A stretch of DNA of 64,000 bases, taken from the NCBI GenBank assembly GCA_038025085.1, contig CM076150.1:1490501-1554500 (forward strand), in the 5' to 3' direction. The position numbers and the translations under genes were made by a program. Source of the stretch: Tetragonia tetragonoides. Its lineage: Eukaryota > Streptophyta > Magnoliopsida > Caryophyllales > Aizoaceae. Below the pieces are notes generated by a model. The model searched no databases. It was not told where the DNA came from and saw nothing but the letters and a program-made list of their open reading frames with translations. Positions 12,411 through 24,111 of this stretch are shown here, piece after piece (position 1 is the stretch's first letter; each line of letters begins with the position of its first letter).

Positions 12411-13142
12411 TGTTGGTAATGCAAACATATATTGGAAGCCATTGTTTAAATTTAAGCTTATGTTCTTTGGTCTTTCTCTTTCTTGTTTTGGGTGTGTGAA
12501 ATGCAAATGTCCCACATTGGAAAACCAAAGAAGTTTTGAGAGGTTTATAAGTAAAGGGCTTCCTTTATTGGTTTGAAGAACTACCCCCTATGGATTGGGC
12601 TAGAGTTGGGCTTCCCCGCGCGCGCCGCTGCCGTCCGTCCGGCTCGGTTCGCACGCGCGTCGCGGTGTGGTGTGGCCCATCTTTTTGGGCGAAGTTTATT
12701 CGAGAGTCCAGTTTTTATGAGACTTTTCGTTTGACAAAGTCCAATCCACGTTTGAACGGTTCAAACCAGTTTGCACGTTCCCTGATTTGTCTCCCCCATT
12801 ATCTCAGTGGGTTATTGAAAAACTGTCTCCTTTCTTAATAAATATCGATTTTTTTCAGCAGTTTTGAGATACACAGAAAACATCTTCTCTCCCAAAAATT
12901 TTCCTCTCTGGTTCTGAGCATATTTTCGAGTTCCATCTTCTGTAAACCGAGTGCACTGTTTACAGAGGCGCTGTGTAACCTTGGGGGGCGACGTCTATAC
13001 TGATTTGCTCCGTGATCAGGACGAATTTCGCTTCTAAGGCAGTGATCTCTTTCACGCTACAGCTTACATTAATTTCGTATTCGCCCGACATTCCACAAAT
13101 ATTTTTCTCCTATTTTGTTTCAGTGACAATTATTTACCAATA
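12411..13142. mobile_element. Solo LTR (copia-like), 732 bp, inside LINE ORF2
   Basis: The inserted segment begins TGTTGGTAATG and ends TTTACCAATA, an inverted TGTTGG/CCAA(C/T)A pair. It is flanked by CGAGT at 12406-12410 and 13143-13147, a 5-bp target duplication. It contains TGTCCCACATTGG near 12507, a phrase common in plant copia LTR promoters, then a TATA-like TTTATAAG near 12544 and a GC-rich block. There is no coding sequence. The terminal CA appears mutated to TA. Confidence 0.8.
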
Positions 13143-13810
13143 CGAGTATCTCGCAGACTTACAGATGATCCTAGATGCATAAGGTGTGGTGCGGATGAAG
13201 AAACAATTGATCATATACTTCGCATGTGCCCTTTCTCGTATGTCATCTGGAATAAACTTGGGGAACGACCACCTGACCCTGGGTTTTGGACTCTTCCACT
13301 TCGAGAATGGATAGTTGACAATCTGGATACTACAGACCCAACGCATGACCCGGAGGGCCCTCTAAAATTCGCCACCACCATTTGGTGGCTTTGGAAGTGG
13401 CGCAATTGGAGCGTGTTTGGGCGTGAAGAGGAAATACCATCAAACCCTGTGAGTTTTCTCATTTACAGATTCCAAGAAATGAAAGAAGCAATGCTAGCTG
13501 AAGAGACTGCCTTGCAACAGCAACATGGAAAACAAACAGAGATTTTTATTCGTTGGAAAGCTCCAAGCGAGGGATGGATGATACTTAATACAGACGGAGC
13601 GTCTCGTGGAAACCCGGGGATTGCTGGTGGGGGAGGAATAATTCGTGACTCCCATGGCAAATTTATTCGAGCATATGCAGAGAACTATGGTGTTTGTACT
13701 GTCACTAGAGCTGAAGTCCTTGCCTTCCTACGAGGACTCACAATGGCTAAAGAAATGGGAATTGCAAAGCTGATTATTAATGTTGACTCACAAGTACTCA
13801 TTCAATGGAG

Positions 13811-13850
13811 GATGATTATTAATGATGCAGGATGATTATTAATGATGCAG
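13811..13850 (+). repeat. 20-bp tandem duplication breaking LINE RNase H
   Basis: GATGATTATTAATGATGCAG occurs at 13811-13830 and again at 13831-13850, identical. Because 20 is not a multiple of three, it shifts the RNase H frame just before the conserved C-terminal segment (WEVKLEHCYRKAN...). Confidence 0.97.
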
Positions 13851-14102
13851 GATGGGAAGTAAAGCTCGAGCATTGCTACCGTAAAGCTAATCGTGAGGCG
13901 GATTGGTTGGCCAATGTTGGATGCGATCAAGATGATAGTCTTTGTTATTTTGATACCCCTCCCACTAGTCTTAATTCTATTTTGTATGAGGATGTCATAG
14001 GTGTGGCTTGACCACGTAGAGTTAGAGTTAATTAGTTTTGTCGTTTTTTTTTGGGGGGCTTGCCCCTCTCTAGCACCAAAAAAAAAAATGTATTTAACTT
14101 GA

Positions 14103-15689
14103 CCTTCAATCTTTTATAACATAAATGAAATTTATTTAAGTGGTACGTTCCTACATGATCTACTTAATTAATCTGAATTAGATTAAACTAAATTGAAGTA
14201 AATATAAATTGAGAGAATAAAGTCTTAGTATACTCGAAGAAAGACGTTTCTTAATCTTTATCTCTTTTTTTCTTTTTGGAATTTTGATATAAGCTAAAAT
14301 TATGTTTATAAATCAATCTTTTTTATTTTTATTCTAAATTTGATGTAGAATCGATTTAAAGAGACATTTCATACCAAAAATATTAGAATAATTAAATGTA
14401 GAATTAGTTGTGCAGTATAAAACTGGCATGAGGTATCACTTAGAAAGTTATATTTTCATTTTCGAGAGATATTCACGAGTCCGTGCGGAGCACGGAGATA
14501 AAACTATTATATATACCAAAGTTGTACTTTCCTAAATCTTTAAAGAGTTACTATTAATTAGAGATTTTCGAATATATACTAAAGTTGTACTTTTCTAAAT
14601 CATTAAAGAGTAGACTATTAGATTTTAAAAAACATGTAACTTTAGTTTCACCGCTTAAAAAATTAAATTGTTTACTCCACCGAAACGACTACGAAATATC
14701 CTTTAAATGACTCATTTGTAGTATGTCCTATTGATTTACAACATTAGATGTGTCCACCTAAAAAGGTAATCAGTAATTAGCTTGACGTACAAGCTGACAC
14801 AACTAAAGAGTTGCATGTAAAAATAAGAAAAAATAAATGTATATTAGTTATAAAAATTTAAAAAGCAATCTCAAGTTAAAATATAATAAAAAGACTTTGT
14901 GTAAAATAAAGAAATAAACGATGAATCTAAAATGATTCTAGGTCCAATCTTTAATAGGAAACTTTACCATTATTATCACGTATAATTTTATCCACTTATT
15001 TAACTTTACGTAATATACTGATCCCCCATGTTATATTAGGGTTCCAATTTGTATTCTCTTCAACTTTATAATTATTCACGTACTCCCTCCGGACCACAAA
15101 TAAAATTACATTGGACTTTTTGCGTTCTTCAAAGCAGTACTTTGACCGCATAATACTTTGAAAAAACAAGCAAGCATTGAAATATGTTTTGCTATTTCTA
15201 AGGTTTACGTCTAAAACTTCTTTATTTTTTTAAAAGTAGTTATGTATACATTAGACATTTAAACTGATGTTATCATAAAAGAATGATCATATCTTTGGAA
15301 TGTTAGTTGTACATTTATATCAACATAAGAGTATTTGCGTACCAACATCAATTATAGAAAGACTTTCAAACTATTACCTCTTGGATCATGTAACATATGG
15401 GATGAGTTAATTAATAGTTTATTAAAATTGATGATAGGAGTATAAATTAGATAAGATATCCCGTAGTTTTTTAGATAAAGTCATAGCCATATATTGATGT
15501 CCTATAAAGTCATAGTAATCTTATTATATGACATACATGATATTAAATGGATTATATAAATATTTATCCGATTCATATATTACTAATAGTTTTTCATAAG
15601 TGACAATTACACTTTGATTTTTCGATGAGATTAATAATCACGTTATATTAAATAATCACGTTATATTAGTTTTATTATATAATCACAGT
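14103..15689. other. AT-rich DNA between LINE and Helitron-type hairpin
   Basis: No gene is seen. It has a roughly 60-bp imperfect direct repeat around AAAGTTGTACTTT at about 14517 and 14580, a small hairpin CCGTGC-GGA-GCACGG near 14479-14493, an ACTCCCTCCGGACCA string near 15080 resembling one end of a Stowaway-type MITE, and a 19-bp duplication of AATCACGTTATATTA near 15638. It would be the 3' half of the candidate Helitron. Confidence 0.45.
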
Positions 15690-15704
15690 CCGTGCAACGC
15701 ACGG
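15690..15704 (+). repeat. Terminal-type hairpin of candidate Helitron
   Basis: CCGTGC-AAC-GCACGG is a perfect 6-bp stem with a 3-nt loop, 20 nt before CTAG at 15725-15728. Such hairpins mark Helitron 3' ends. Confidence 0.55.
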
Positions 15705-15728
15705 TCATACTCACGGGCATCCACCTAG

Positions 15729-15896
15729 TTCTAAAATATGAAAGAGTAATGTTGAATATTATATTATTATTTTATTTTTTTGGAAATTAAGGATTTCATT
15801 TATTACCAGAAAAGCCGTTTACAGCACAAGTTCCACAAAAGGAGAACCTCTCAAGTATCAAACCTAAACAACAACTCTCTCCTACATTTTCTCCCT
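15729..15896. other. Short spacer, possible reversed tail of a non-LTR fragment
   Basis: The T-run followed by GGAAATTAAGGATTTCATTT near 15773-15799 reads on the minus strand as an ATGAAATCC...TTTCC tail plus poly(A), like the 3' end of a retroposon. Too little is present to classify it. Confidence 0.25.
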
Positions 15897-16159
15897 CGCT
15901 ACACAAAAAAAAAACCTACGACAAAACGGTTGATTTGGGTGTACAACAGTGGTTCCGACCGCGTTTGTCTCGAGTGTAGTAATATGTCAAACACCTACGA
16001 CAATAGTTCCGTGTTGGCCTACGACAACGGTTCTGGATTGACTGATGTTGTATATTGGTCAAATTGACTTTGACTTACATTGACATACATCAGCGGTCGT
16101 TGACCTATCGCTGTAAGCCACATATAACAGCGGTTGTTTGACCTACCGTTGTCATAGAT

Positions 16160-18634
16160 TCGATCTTTTTTAACGCTTGGCCTAGATTGACCTTTGATTG
16201 AACGTTGAAATAAGAGATGCGATTTTATCTTTGCGCCATGTGCTGAAAATTTAACGGTTGGTTAATGGATACTTTGAAACTTGTTCAAAACTCTTTAGAT
16301 GAAGAATTCTTCAAGAAGTTGTACGAATTACAAAAGGAAAGGTTATTAGACATAGAAGAACGAATTATTCGCATTCTTCAAAGTTTATGCAAAGAAGGTC
16401 TTCTTCAAAGGCCGACAAATGGATGAGTACCTTCTTTTGGTCCAAGTTGCAACTCCTTTGAGTTGGTGGTGTAGGCGGTGTTGTTTCTCCTTTCCATCTT
16501 GATTAGTTAGGGTTTTGAGTTGATCCTCCATAGGTTGTTTTATTTCAGGTGTTTGTTTTGCCTTGTGTTGATCGTGTGTTTTGTTATGATGTTATGGGTG
16601 TTTGAGTTTGACCACATTGGGAGTATGAGCTTTTGGCTCAAATAGGAGTGTGCGTTGAACTCCAATGACTATATGAGCTTCAGCTCTTTTTTCTACCATT
16701 TAATAAAATGGACTACTAATTATAATAATAATAATAATAATAATAATAACTAATATACAATGGTATTTGCAACGTCATTTTTATAATAAGTAACATTGTT
16801 AAACATTTACTAACTCCTCATACAATAAAACTTGTAAGAGTAGGTCAAGACTTAAACATAAAACTAAGTGCATGAAGACCCCCGCTGTCTCAAAATAGAT
16901 ATCTTCATCTGACTTCTTCCCCCATTCTATCTGGTTTTTGGCCTTCAAATTTGTTGATGTCTCCTACAAACAAAAAAAAACATGTTTACAGAAACTCTAG
17001 GAACTAATAAGCTAAGTTGGATGTGTCCCTAGTTTGAAGACGAGAAACAACATTTATACAACAATAATATCCAGCAAACTCAACACAACCAACAGATGCA
17101 ATAGGGTCTGTATTCATCAAAAACAGGGGCATCAATTTTTTTTAGAAACAAGCAGAGCGGAATACCAAACAAATATAATACCATACCCAGCAATAATGAA
17201 ATTCATAGAACAACAACAACATAGACATCAACATCAACCTCAACAATCACCACTCAAAAGGCTGACTTTTTGAAAATGAATGAATTACTTAACATACCCA
17301 AAAGTCCCCTGACTTCTTATCACAAAATATTGGGTTCTTGCCAACCTCCTTCCACTGATGTTCCTTCAGTTAAGACTTATTCAGGTTTTGGTGTGTCCCC
17401 CCTTTTTCTTTGCCTTTACAAGTTAGAGAGATGATAAGTATAGCAATTCATTTCACAAGAATAAAAAACCACAAGCATATGGCCTGGAAAAGCGTATCAG
17501 CAATGAGAAATGTAAACTAGAATTTTTGTAGAGTTTTACTATCACCTGGACAGAAGTGTATGCTTAGCTAATTCAGTGGCCAACGATCCAACGTGCCAAG
17601 TCTAGATGTTGTCAAGATTCTAGGCCTATAATACAATATATTGAATCATTATTATCCGTAATTAGAAGCATTAGTAATCCATGCTCTCAAGTGTAAGCTA
17701 ATATGGAAGTGAGCATTCACAGTTTTTGCTTCTCATTATTTTAGACACCATTGGATGGTGATTAGATACTGGAAAAAAAGCCAGATTTATATTTGAAAGA
17801 AAACTGAACTCATAAGAGAAAAAACATTGCAATTAGATAAATCACAGCTGAATGCCTAAATTATGTGAATTGCAACTAGCAGTAAACATTTGATAAGTTA
17901 AATAAAAACCAAAGCATATATGCAATAACAACTATAACTATTAGCTTGCCCTGAGCTTCAGCAACCATTGCACTAATTACCAACTCACCAAATTCAATCT
18001 CCTTCCTATCAGCTTTTGAAGTGTAGAAGTAAAGTCAAAATTTGAATTTGCAGAACCTATCTAATTAATCTGATTCATATCAAAATCAGAACATCAAGTT
18101 AAATTAAAATCCAAGTGCAGAGATACCTACTAAACATAACTGAATTCACTTCAACTAAATTCGCATAACCCATCCTTTGCTGTTTTGACTCTCTCCTCTC
18201 CATTTGCCATTAAAAACTAAGCCAGTACTCAGCCTTGAAAACTCATCCCAATGATATTATAAATGAAAATTACAAATAAAACAAGCAAACAAGAAAATAT
18301 TCTATTTCTACTGCCTACAAAATCAAACTTAAACAAACCAGTTTCACAACCTGATCCTTTAGGCAACAAGAGGCAAGGAAGAATAAACAACAAAAACAAT
18401 GTATTTAACTAAAAAAAACTAAGAGCTATTGTATTTGTAAATTATAACGGGATCATGTAAACTGATTATTACTATTATCAATATTTGTAAATTATAGTTA
18501 TTTGTAAAAATATTGGGTGTTTGAATATCAATACCTCAGACCAGTTATAATACATATTTAGACGCCCAATATTTTCAGAATATCAATAGCTCAGACCTAG
18601 AATCAACCAAATTGAGCAAGTTTTACTCAAGGTT
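16160..18634. other. Non-coding AT-rich interior, nothing identified
   Basis: No protein-like frame of useful length. It contains a (TAA)n tract at 16722-16749 preceded by CCATTTAATAAAATGG, which could be the 3' end of an old retroposon, and a direct repeat GAATATCAATA-CTCAGACC at about 18513 and 18578. Confidence 0.4.
16722..16749. repeat. (TAA)n microsatellite
   Basis: About nine TAA units follow a sequence resembling a retroposon 3' end. Confidence 0.9.
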
Positions 18635-19356
18635 GCACGGAGACGGAAACGAGAACGCAAACGAGTACGGGTAAGGGAACAGAAAAACCACAACATTCCA
18701 AATTCTAAAAAACGAGGGCGGCAGGGAACGTCGCCAAAAAGATATAATTTAATATTTTTAAAGACATTTTAGAATGAATTTATAGGTTCTCTAATTTATA
18801 TTATAAAACTTAATTTTTTTTTTTTACAATAATTTACATTGAAATTCTCTAATGTATGCTATGGGCATTAAGTTAAAAAACCAGGCTTGTTAAAGAGTAA
18901 GCAAGTTATTAAAGTTAACCCGAGTCTTATATCAATAAATTAATGAGGTTAACCCACTAGTATACTTGGGCCCAACTTAAATATCATTACAATAAAACTC
19001 CTTTTGACTTTTAAGTGCATCACGTGATGATTAAAAGCAAAGTCTAAACCCTAAATCTGTCTCCTTAATGCCGCATAGAAAACAACAGAGGATGAGAGAG
19101 AAAGAGAAAAACGTTGCTGAGAAGAACACCGCCGGGGAAACGGAAGAAGACGTCGGAGAAGCTAGGGGGACGCGTGTCTGGAATGGATAGCAGTTTCCGA
19201 AACGTTTCTCCTAGTTTCAGGGTCGATTCTGTGTCGTTGGAGACGTTTCAGGCCTTTCTGGAGACGTCTCAAAGGCGTTTCTTTGCGTTTCGTCGCATTT
19301 CTCGTTTTGAAAACGTTTCTGGTGCGGGAGACGGCACCTCTTAGCCATTTCCGTGC
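18635..19356. mobile_element. Possible hAT-like element rich in GAAACG motifs
   Basis: The segment opens GCACGGAGACGGAAACG and closes CATTTCCGTGC, a short inverted pair. Near both ends it is packed with GAAACG or CGTTTC variants (for example CCGAAACGTTTCTCC at 19197). No 8-bp duplication is visible. Its build resembles the motif-array hAT elements elsewhere in the window. Confidence 0.3.
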
Positions 19357-19360
19357 TTCA

Positions 19361-19860
19361 TAGGTTTTACTTACATCTTTGCACAACAAAATCCAAACTC
19401 GAAAATTTCTTCACTACAACCCACTAAATCACAAACAAAGATCTTACCTCAGCAATGGAGGAGCACAGAGATAAGTGGTGGGGCTGAGGGTTTGCAAATG
19501 GCGAAAATGGGATGGGAGAGTGACGGTGGGAAGAGTGAGCAATGGAAAGTTTGTGTGGTGTTGCTAAGAAGATGTTGGCCTGATGAGGTCAGGAAGACAA
19601 GCGTCTTATTTCTTTCTTTCTTAACTTTTTTAATATACTGACAACATCTATTACTACGGTCGACTTAGAGCCGCTGTCATATATGCATATACTACAACAA
19701 CGGCTCGAATCACCTGCTGTCATAATAGGTATAGTTATTTATTTATCTTTTCCATAATTGCATATCAACGACAGCGGCTAACATGGAGCCGTTGTCGTAG
19801 GACCGCTGCGAAATGTGTTTTTTGTTGTAGTATATGGGGTGGTACCAAAATGATGCTCAC
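19361..19860. other. Subterminal repeat region, no gene
   Basis: Holds the right-hand CTACGACAGCGG-type motifs of the possible CACTA-like element and short AT-rich sequence. No coding sequence is supported. Confidence 0.4.
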
Positions 19861-19981
19861 CTTCTAGGAAGGGTATCATCACTTAGACTCCACCCACAGC
19901 TGCTGCAACAGAAAATGTAAACACAATCATACAACCAGTTAAGGCACAGACACAAGTAAACTCTCAAGGAAATGCATAAGC

Positions 19982-20929
19982 TTAACGTTCTTCCGAGCTC
20001 GAACAAACACCTGCACTTGAATCTGCTTGATCAGTGCTTGAGTTGTCATCTGTTTGCCTTGAAAAATTATCATATTTTCTTTCTATCCACACTACATAAA
20101 CAGTGTGCACAAAACACATCTTCAGCACACTAGCAATTGCAGTCTTATTCTTCAAGACATGTTTTAACAGTTTAGTACATTCTGTATCCCATGGCAGAAT
20201 CTGCCTATCAATTTGCAACCAACTCAGAATCTTCTTCCAGATTTCCTGCGTAAACAGACAATAGAAATACAAGTAAGCCAAAGCTTTAGGCTCAGTATCA
20301 CACAAAATACAAGTTGTGTCTATAAAGACTCCCCAAGCTGCCATATTTTCTTTAGTTCTTAACTTTTGTATAAGAGCAAGCCACAACTTAAATGTGGCCA
20401 TTGGTGCAGCAGCACTTGAGCACACCAAGTTCTTCCAAGGGACCTTCTCAAGATGCCCCAACAGCTTTTGATAAGATTTTTTGACAGAGAATTTTCCATT
20501 CCAGGTAACACTAATCCACCCTCCAATAGTACCCACATGCTAGCTTGAGATTTCTTCCTAACCATCCATGAGGCCTAAGCAGGAGGTTCCATTTGCCACA
20601 AGTTCCAGCTTTTACATAATACGCATGTATTCACTGGATCCACAACTTATCTCGCTTCAAACTCAAAGCCCAAAGCAACTTGTAAATTGCAGCTTAATTC
20701 CAAAGCTTCAAGTTTAACAGACTACAACTTCCACCGGACTTGGGTAAACACACTTTATCCCATACAACCAAAGTTTTCGTTGTTATGGGCCTCTATAGAC
20801 CATATGTAACTCCCACAAGCAGCCTCCACAAGTTTGAGAACCTTCTGTGGCAGTACAAACAACTGGCTCTAATATGCTTGGATGTCATAGATGACTGATC
20901 TAATTAATTCCAACATGCCAGCATAAGAC
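19982..20929 (-). pseudogene. LINE relic, 3' part: end of RT and zf-RVT region
   Basis: On the minus strand from 20929 the sequence reads LSYAGMLELIRSV, then SQLFVLPQKVLKL, ASWMVRKKSQA, FSVKKSYQKLLG and FKLWLALIQKL, the order seen at the C-terminal end of plant LINE reverse transcriptases with the zinc-binding domain. An open part covers 20536-19982. Stops and shifts occur above it. The 5' neighbour of this piece lies at 39233-39517: the two halves were separated by the LTR element at 20935-39227. Confidence 0.82.
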
Positions 20930-21543
20930 AAATATGTAACACCCCTGAATATACAACGATTTCCTGGGAACTATCAACGTCATTATACATGACTCGACAC
21001 CACTGAACCGTCACAAAACTGAGAGGCGTTACTGCAACATTTATCACTAAGGAGTAAATGCTAAGTAGAAAGAAAGTCTAGGCATCAAAGGAGCTTACTA
21101 AGAAAACTAAACAATCTATCTAAAACAATTATTATTAGAGTTGTCTATATAGTGAGCTAAAACTGTTAAACCAATTTATTACAACTTTGCCATCAAAAAG
21201 GCACAAACCAAAATTCCAACAATTTAAACTAAACAAGAGAGTTCTAAAAACTGACGCCAACTCTAACTTCCAAGCTGTACGTCCTCACTCGACTAAACCT
21301 GGACTTTGCTTTCCGTGACGGAAACAAAATGCAGAAGAAAAGAAAAGAAATAAAAGAGAGACAAAAATCAGATAAATAAATGTCATTCGTACCCAGTAAA
21401 AATATTTCACAAACCTTATCTAAAGTTTTACAAGAATATTGAAATTCATTTGCATACGCACATAAGCATATAATCAAGCATAAGTATAACAACATTCTTT
21501 TATATGCAATTCTTGTATAGTGATCACACCAAATATGACATAG

Positions 21544-24111
21544 TGTAATACCCCGTATTATTATTCATTTTAGAATAATAATTACTTAAAAAGAAAATGA
21601 GAATTCGGATTTAAATTATTAATTGGGCTAATAAATGTTAAAGGTGCCTAATTAATAGTGGGTTTTATTTTGGATCTAATTAATTATAATTGGGCCAAAA
21701 TAATAAAAGAATTTTATGGGCTAATATTTTTGGGTTTGGCTGAAAATATTAGACTCTTGTGGGAGCCATAATTTTCGGCCCTAGCCGAAAATATGGGGGA
21801 GAAAATCAGAATTTTTATTTCTAAAAAGTTGGGATTGAAAGGAGGTTGTTTGGAGAGTTTTTAGGAATGTGGGTTGAGAAAAAGAAGGAATAGATTTAGG
21901 TTTCCTAAATCTACTCAACATCCTAATCAACTGACACTTTGCTTAAACAAAAAAAAAATCATGCACACACACACGCCTCTCATCTTTCTCCCTCACACGT
22001 TGAAACCGAAATACAGGAGAAGAAGAAAGAGATTTTCCTACTCTTTCATAATTCACCATCTTGTCCAAGTTTGATCCTTTTTAATACCAAGTAAGTGTTT
22101 TTATTGCTTTCGATTATTAAAGGTTGTGTTCTTAATTAAAATTCATTGTTTTTATGAACCCTAGTTTGTTTATGAACAAACCCTAATTTTATATTTTGAC
22201 CTAGGATTGCTAGATTCTACTATTTTGCATGTTAGAATCATGATTAGGGTTGGATTTGATGTTTTTTTATGAATTTGAATCAAAGGTTGAGTTTAAAGGC
22301 TGAATCTTGTGATTATATTAAATCCGGAAATTTATTAATTATTCAGGTTTAATTTAGATTTGTAATTTGTTAAATTGATTAACAAAAAAAAAAAAAAAAA
22401 AAAAGAGTTTTGGTAGGCGGAACACGGTTGGGCCGTGTACAGCGCACAACGGCACCATGCGCAGCCGCTGGGAGGCTGTCACAGCCACCAGCCGCCGCTA
22501 GATGGTGATCATCGGCGGTGGAGGTGGTGGTGGTTGGTGATGTTTTGTTGTTTGACTTGTTGTTTGACTTGTCTAGTATTGGATTGAAGATTATAATTCA
22601 TATTTGGACTTGTGACAAGGAATAAATGTTATTTATTTCCTTCTGATAATTCCTACAAAATTGTAAGATATTGAATGCATGTTGATCAATGTTAGAAATT
22701 CACTTGTGTAGCAATGACTACTTGTTGGGATTCATGTTATATGATAATACATGTTAATATTTGTAATTATGTAGAATAATTATTTGCTTTTTTGAACTAA
22801 ATATATGATTAATATTTGTTCAATTTGGATATAGCCTATCGCTATTTGGATTATGTTTGTAAGCATGTTGTTTCAATAAGTTAATGTGAATTTGACTATT
22901 GAATTGGTAAAAAATATTGAAACCTGGAAAATGTATATTGTTAGGTGGTTGTGAATAGGGTGTTGATGCTCATTGATCTGAAATTATTGCCATCGGAATT
23001 ATGAATTTAATTGTTCATTTTTGTAACTGTAGAGTAGTTACTTGAGACTGCCAAGATATGTGTATTATTGTTATGTGATCACCTTACAAAAATGTATTGA
23101 GAGTTCAGATTTCTTTGGTAATGGATCCGCCTAAGGATGTGAATGGGAATTTGTCACTTGTTACGTTGAGTGGGACTATAACTGCGTGTATGGCCCCAAC
23201 GTATTGAAATCTTGTATTCATACTCAGTAATTTGGCGAGTGGTTCTTTGGAACAGTTCTTCCTGTAGACCTAAGGGTTGAAGTAGGGTATGCATACTTAG
23301 GAACATGTGAAGTACTTCGGGAGTCACCTATACTCCGGGACGGTTGATCGCTCTTTTTGCTAATGTGAACGAGACTAAGATCCTATTGAATCGACTGCGG
23401 TTGGTTTGACAATTCATGTCATTCTCTTCTCTCTAATGAACTTGGCTAATGGATAATAATAAATATTGAATTTATTATTTGTTATTGATGAGTGTCTTTA
23501 AATTAAAGCATGTTGTCTTTTATGTTCTTAAAGCATGATTATTTACTTTATTAAGCATTTTGGCTTGACTTGCTTGGAGATTTAGATGGACTATGTGGTT
23601 ATGAATTACTCAGCGTAGCTGATTGGTTGTTTTTCTTTCTACTTGTGTTTGTTGTCCATTTCTCTTCAATGATGGGCCTATGATGAACCTATATGTAATT
23701 TGTATATGCCGGAGTAGATTGGTAGGATTGTAGCTCGTGATTGAGAGCTAGTGAGAAGAAGGCGACACAAGAAGATAGTATATCTTCTAAAAACAATTTA
23801 TTTTTATTGTTTAGACTTTGGGATTTGTTTATTAAGAATTGTATTGTAATGAGATTAATTCTCTTGCATGAGAATTAATAGTTTAATATTTCTTATTTCA
23901 TTTGGATTATTTGTTTACGTTTAGTTTGGAAAGATAGTTATTATTTACTTATCTAGTATGTGTGTTGGGATATAAACCTTTTGTTTCTTTCTAGCCTTGT
24001 ATTTAATTTGAAAATTAAATATTGCGGTAACGCTTTGAATTTCTAGGGTTTTTCCGCTATAACTCGTGATTTTAAATGGTTTTAAATTAGACGGAAATTC
24101 GGGGTCTTACA
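21544..24111. mobile_element. Solo-LTR-like element C (2.57 kb) nested in copy B
   Basis: Begins TGTAATACCCCG and ends CGGGGTCTTACA. It is flanked by perfect 5-bp CATAG duplications at 21539-21543 and 24112-24116, and the split host sequence is continuous in copy A near 2370. It has no coding sequence, a poly(A) run at about 22383-22404, and a GC-rich block near 22415-22540. Its plan (CCCC-type ends, GC-rich block) is like that of copies A and B, suggesting a related LTR family. Confidence 0.88.

Larger units (their letters stand above)
9194..14011 (+). pseudogene. LINE ORF2: APE endonuclease, reverse transcriptase, zf-RVT, RNase H; multiply broken
   Basis: Domains in order: APE-type endonuclease from ATG 9194 (MPISFLVWNVQGAG; LLAGDFNET; SDHS near 9870), then reverse transcriptase (APNKAPGSDGFQ near 10535; VNIDLAKAYDRL near 10930; HQGDPLSPYIF near 11112; the catalytic FADD near 11251), the C-terminal zinc-binding region (VRRL-type stretch and CIRCGADEETIDHIL near 13177), and RNase H (NTDGASRGNPG near 13589). 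The frame shifts near 9875, 10530 and 12090 and has a TAG at 10874-10876 replacing a likely Gln codon. Removing the LTR at 12411-13142 plus one duplication restores the frame exactly. So does removing one copy of the 20-bp repeat at 13811-13850. The final stop is TGA at 14009. Confidence 0.9.
7090..14087 (+). mobile_element. Near full-length plant LINE (L1-like, RNase H-bearing), inactivated
   Basis: The element has ORF1 (gag-like with zinc knuckle), then ORF2 with APE endonuclease, reverse transcriptase, a zinc-binding region and RNase H, and ends in a poly(A) run at 14078-14087. It is flanked by a perfect 15-bp target duplication, ATGTATTTAACTTGA, at 7075-7089 and 14088-14102. That duplication defines both ends and shows the copy is not badly 5'-truncated. 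Excluding the solo LTR inside, its length is about 6.3 kb. Lesions: TAG at 7867, frameshift near 9875, frameshift near 10530, TAG at 10874, frameshift near 12090, LTR insertion at 12411, and a 20-bp duplication at 13811. Confidence 0.93.
6091..15728 (+). mobile_element. Candidate non-autonomous Helitron, split by a LINE
   Basis: The left end reads TC followed by an AT run and then AAAAGTGAGTTC. The right end has a CCGTGC-AAC-GCACGG hairpin at 15690-15704 and CTAG at 15725-15728. The flanking bases are A on the left (6090) and T on the right (15729), matching A|T insertion by Helitrons, which make no target duplication. Without the LINE and its 15-bp duplication the element would be about 2.6 kb. 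No Rep/helicase gene is present. The hairpin-to-CTAG distance is longer than the usual 10-12 nt, which lowers confidence. The 5' and 3' ends may also belong to different elements. Confidence 0.42.
15897..19832. mobile_element. Possible degenerate CACTA-like element
   Basis: The left end reads CGCTACACAAAAAA and the right end TTTTTTGTTGTAGTA, an imperfect CACTA-like inverted pair. Motifs of the form CTACGACA(A/G)CGGTT crowd both ends (about 15915-16160 and 19655-19805), a subterminal-repeat pattern common in CACTA elements. No transposase is recognised and no 3-bp duplication matches at these ends, so the two ends may belong to different copies. Confidence 0.35.

Noticed and set aside
15780..16067. 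95-codon plus-strand frame
   Set aside because: It runs through the subterminal repeat motifs of a possible CACTA-like element; no domain.
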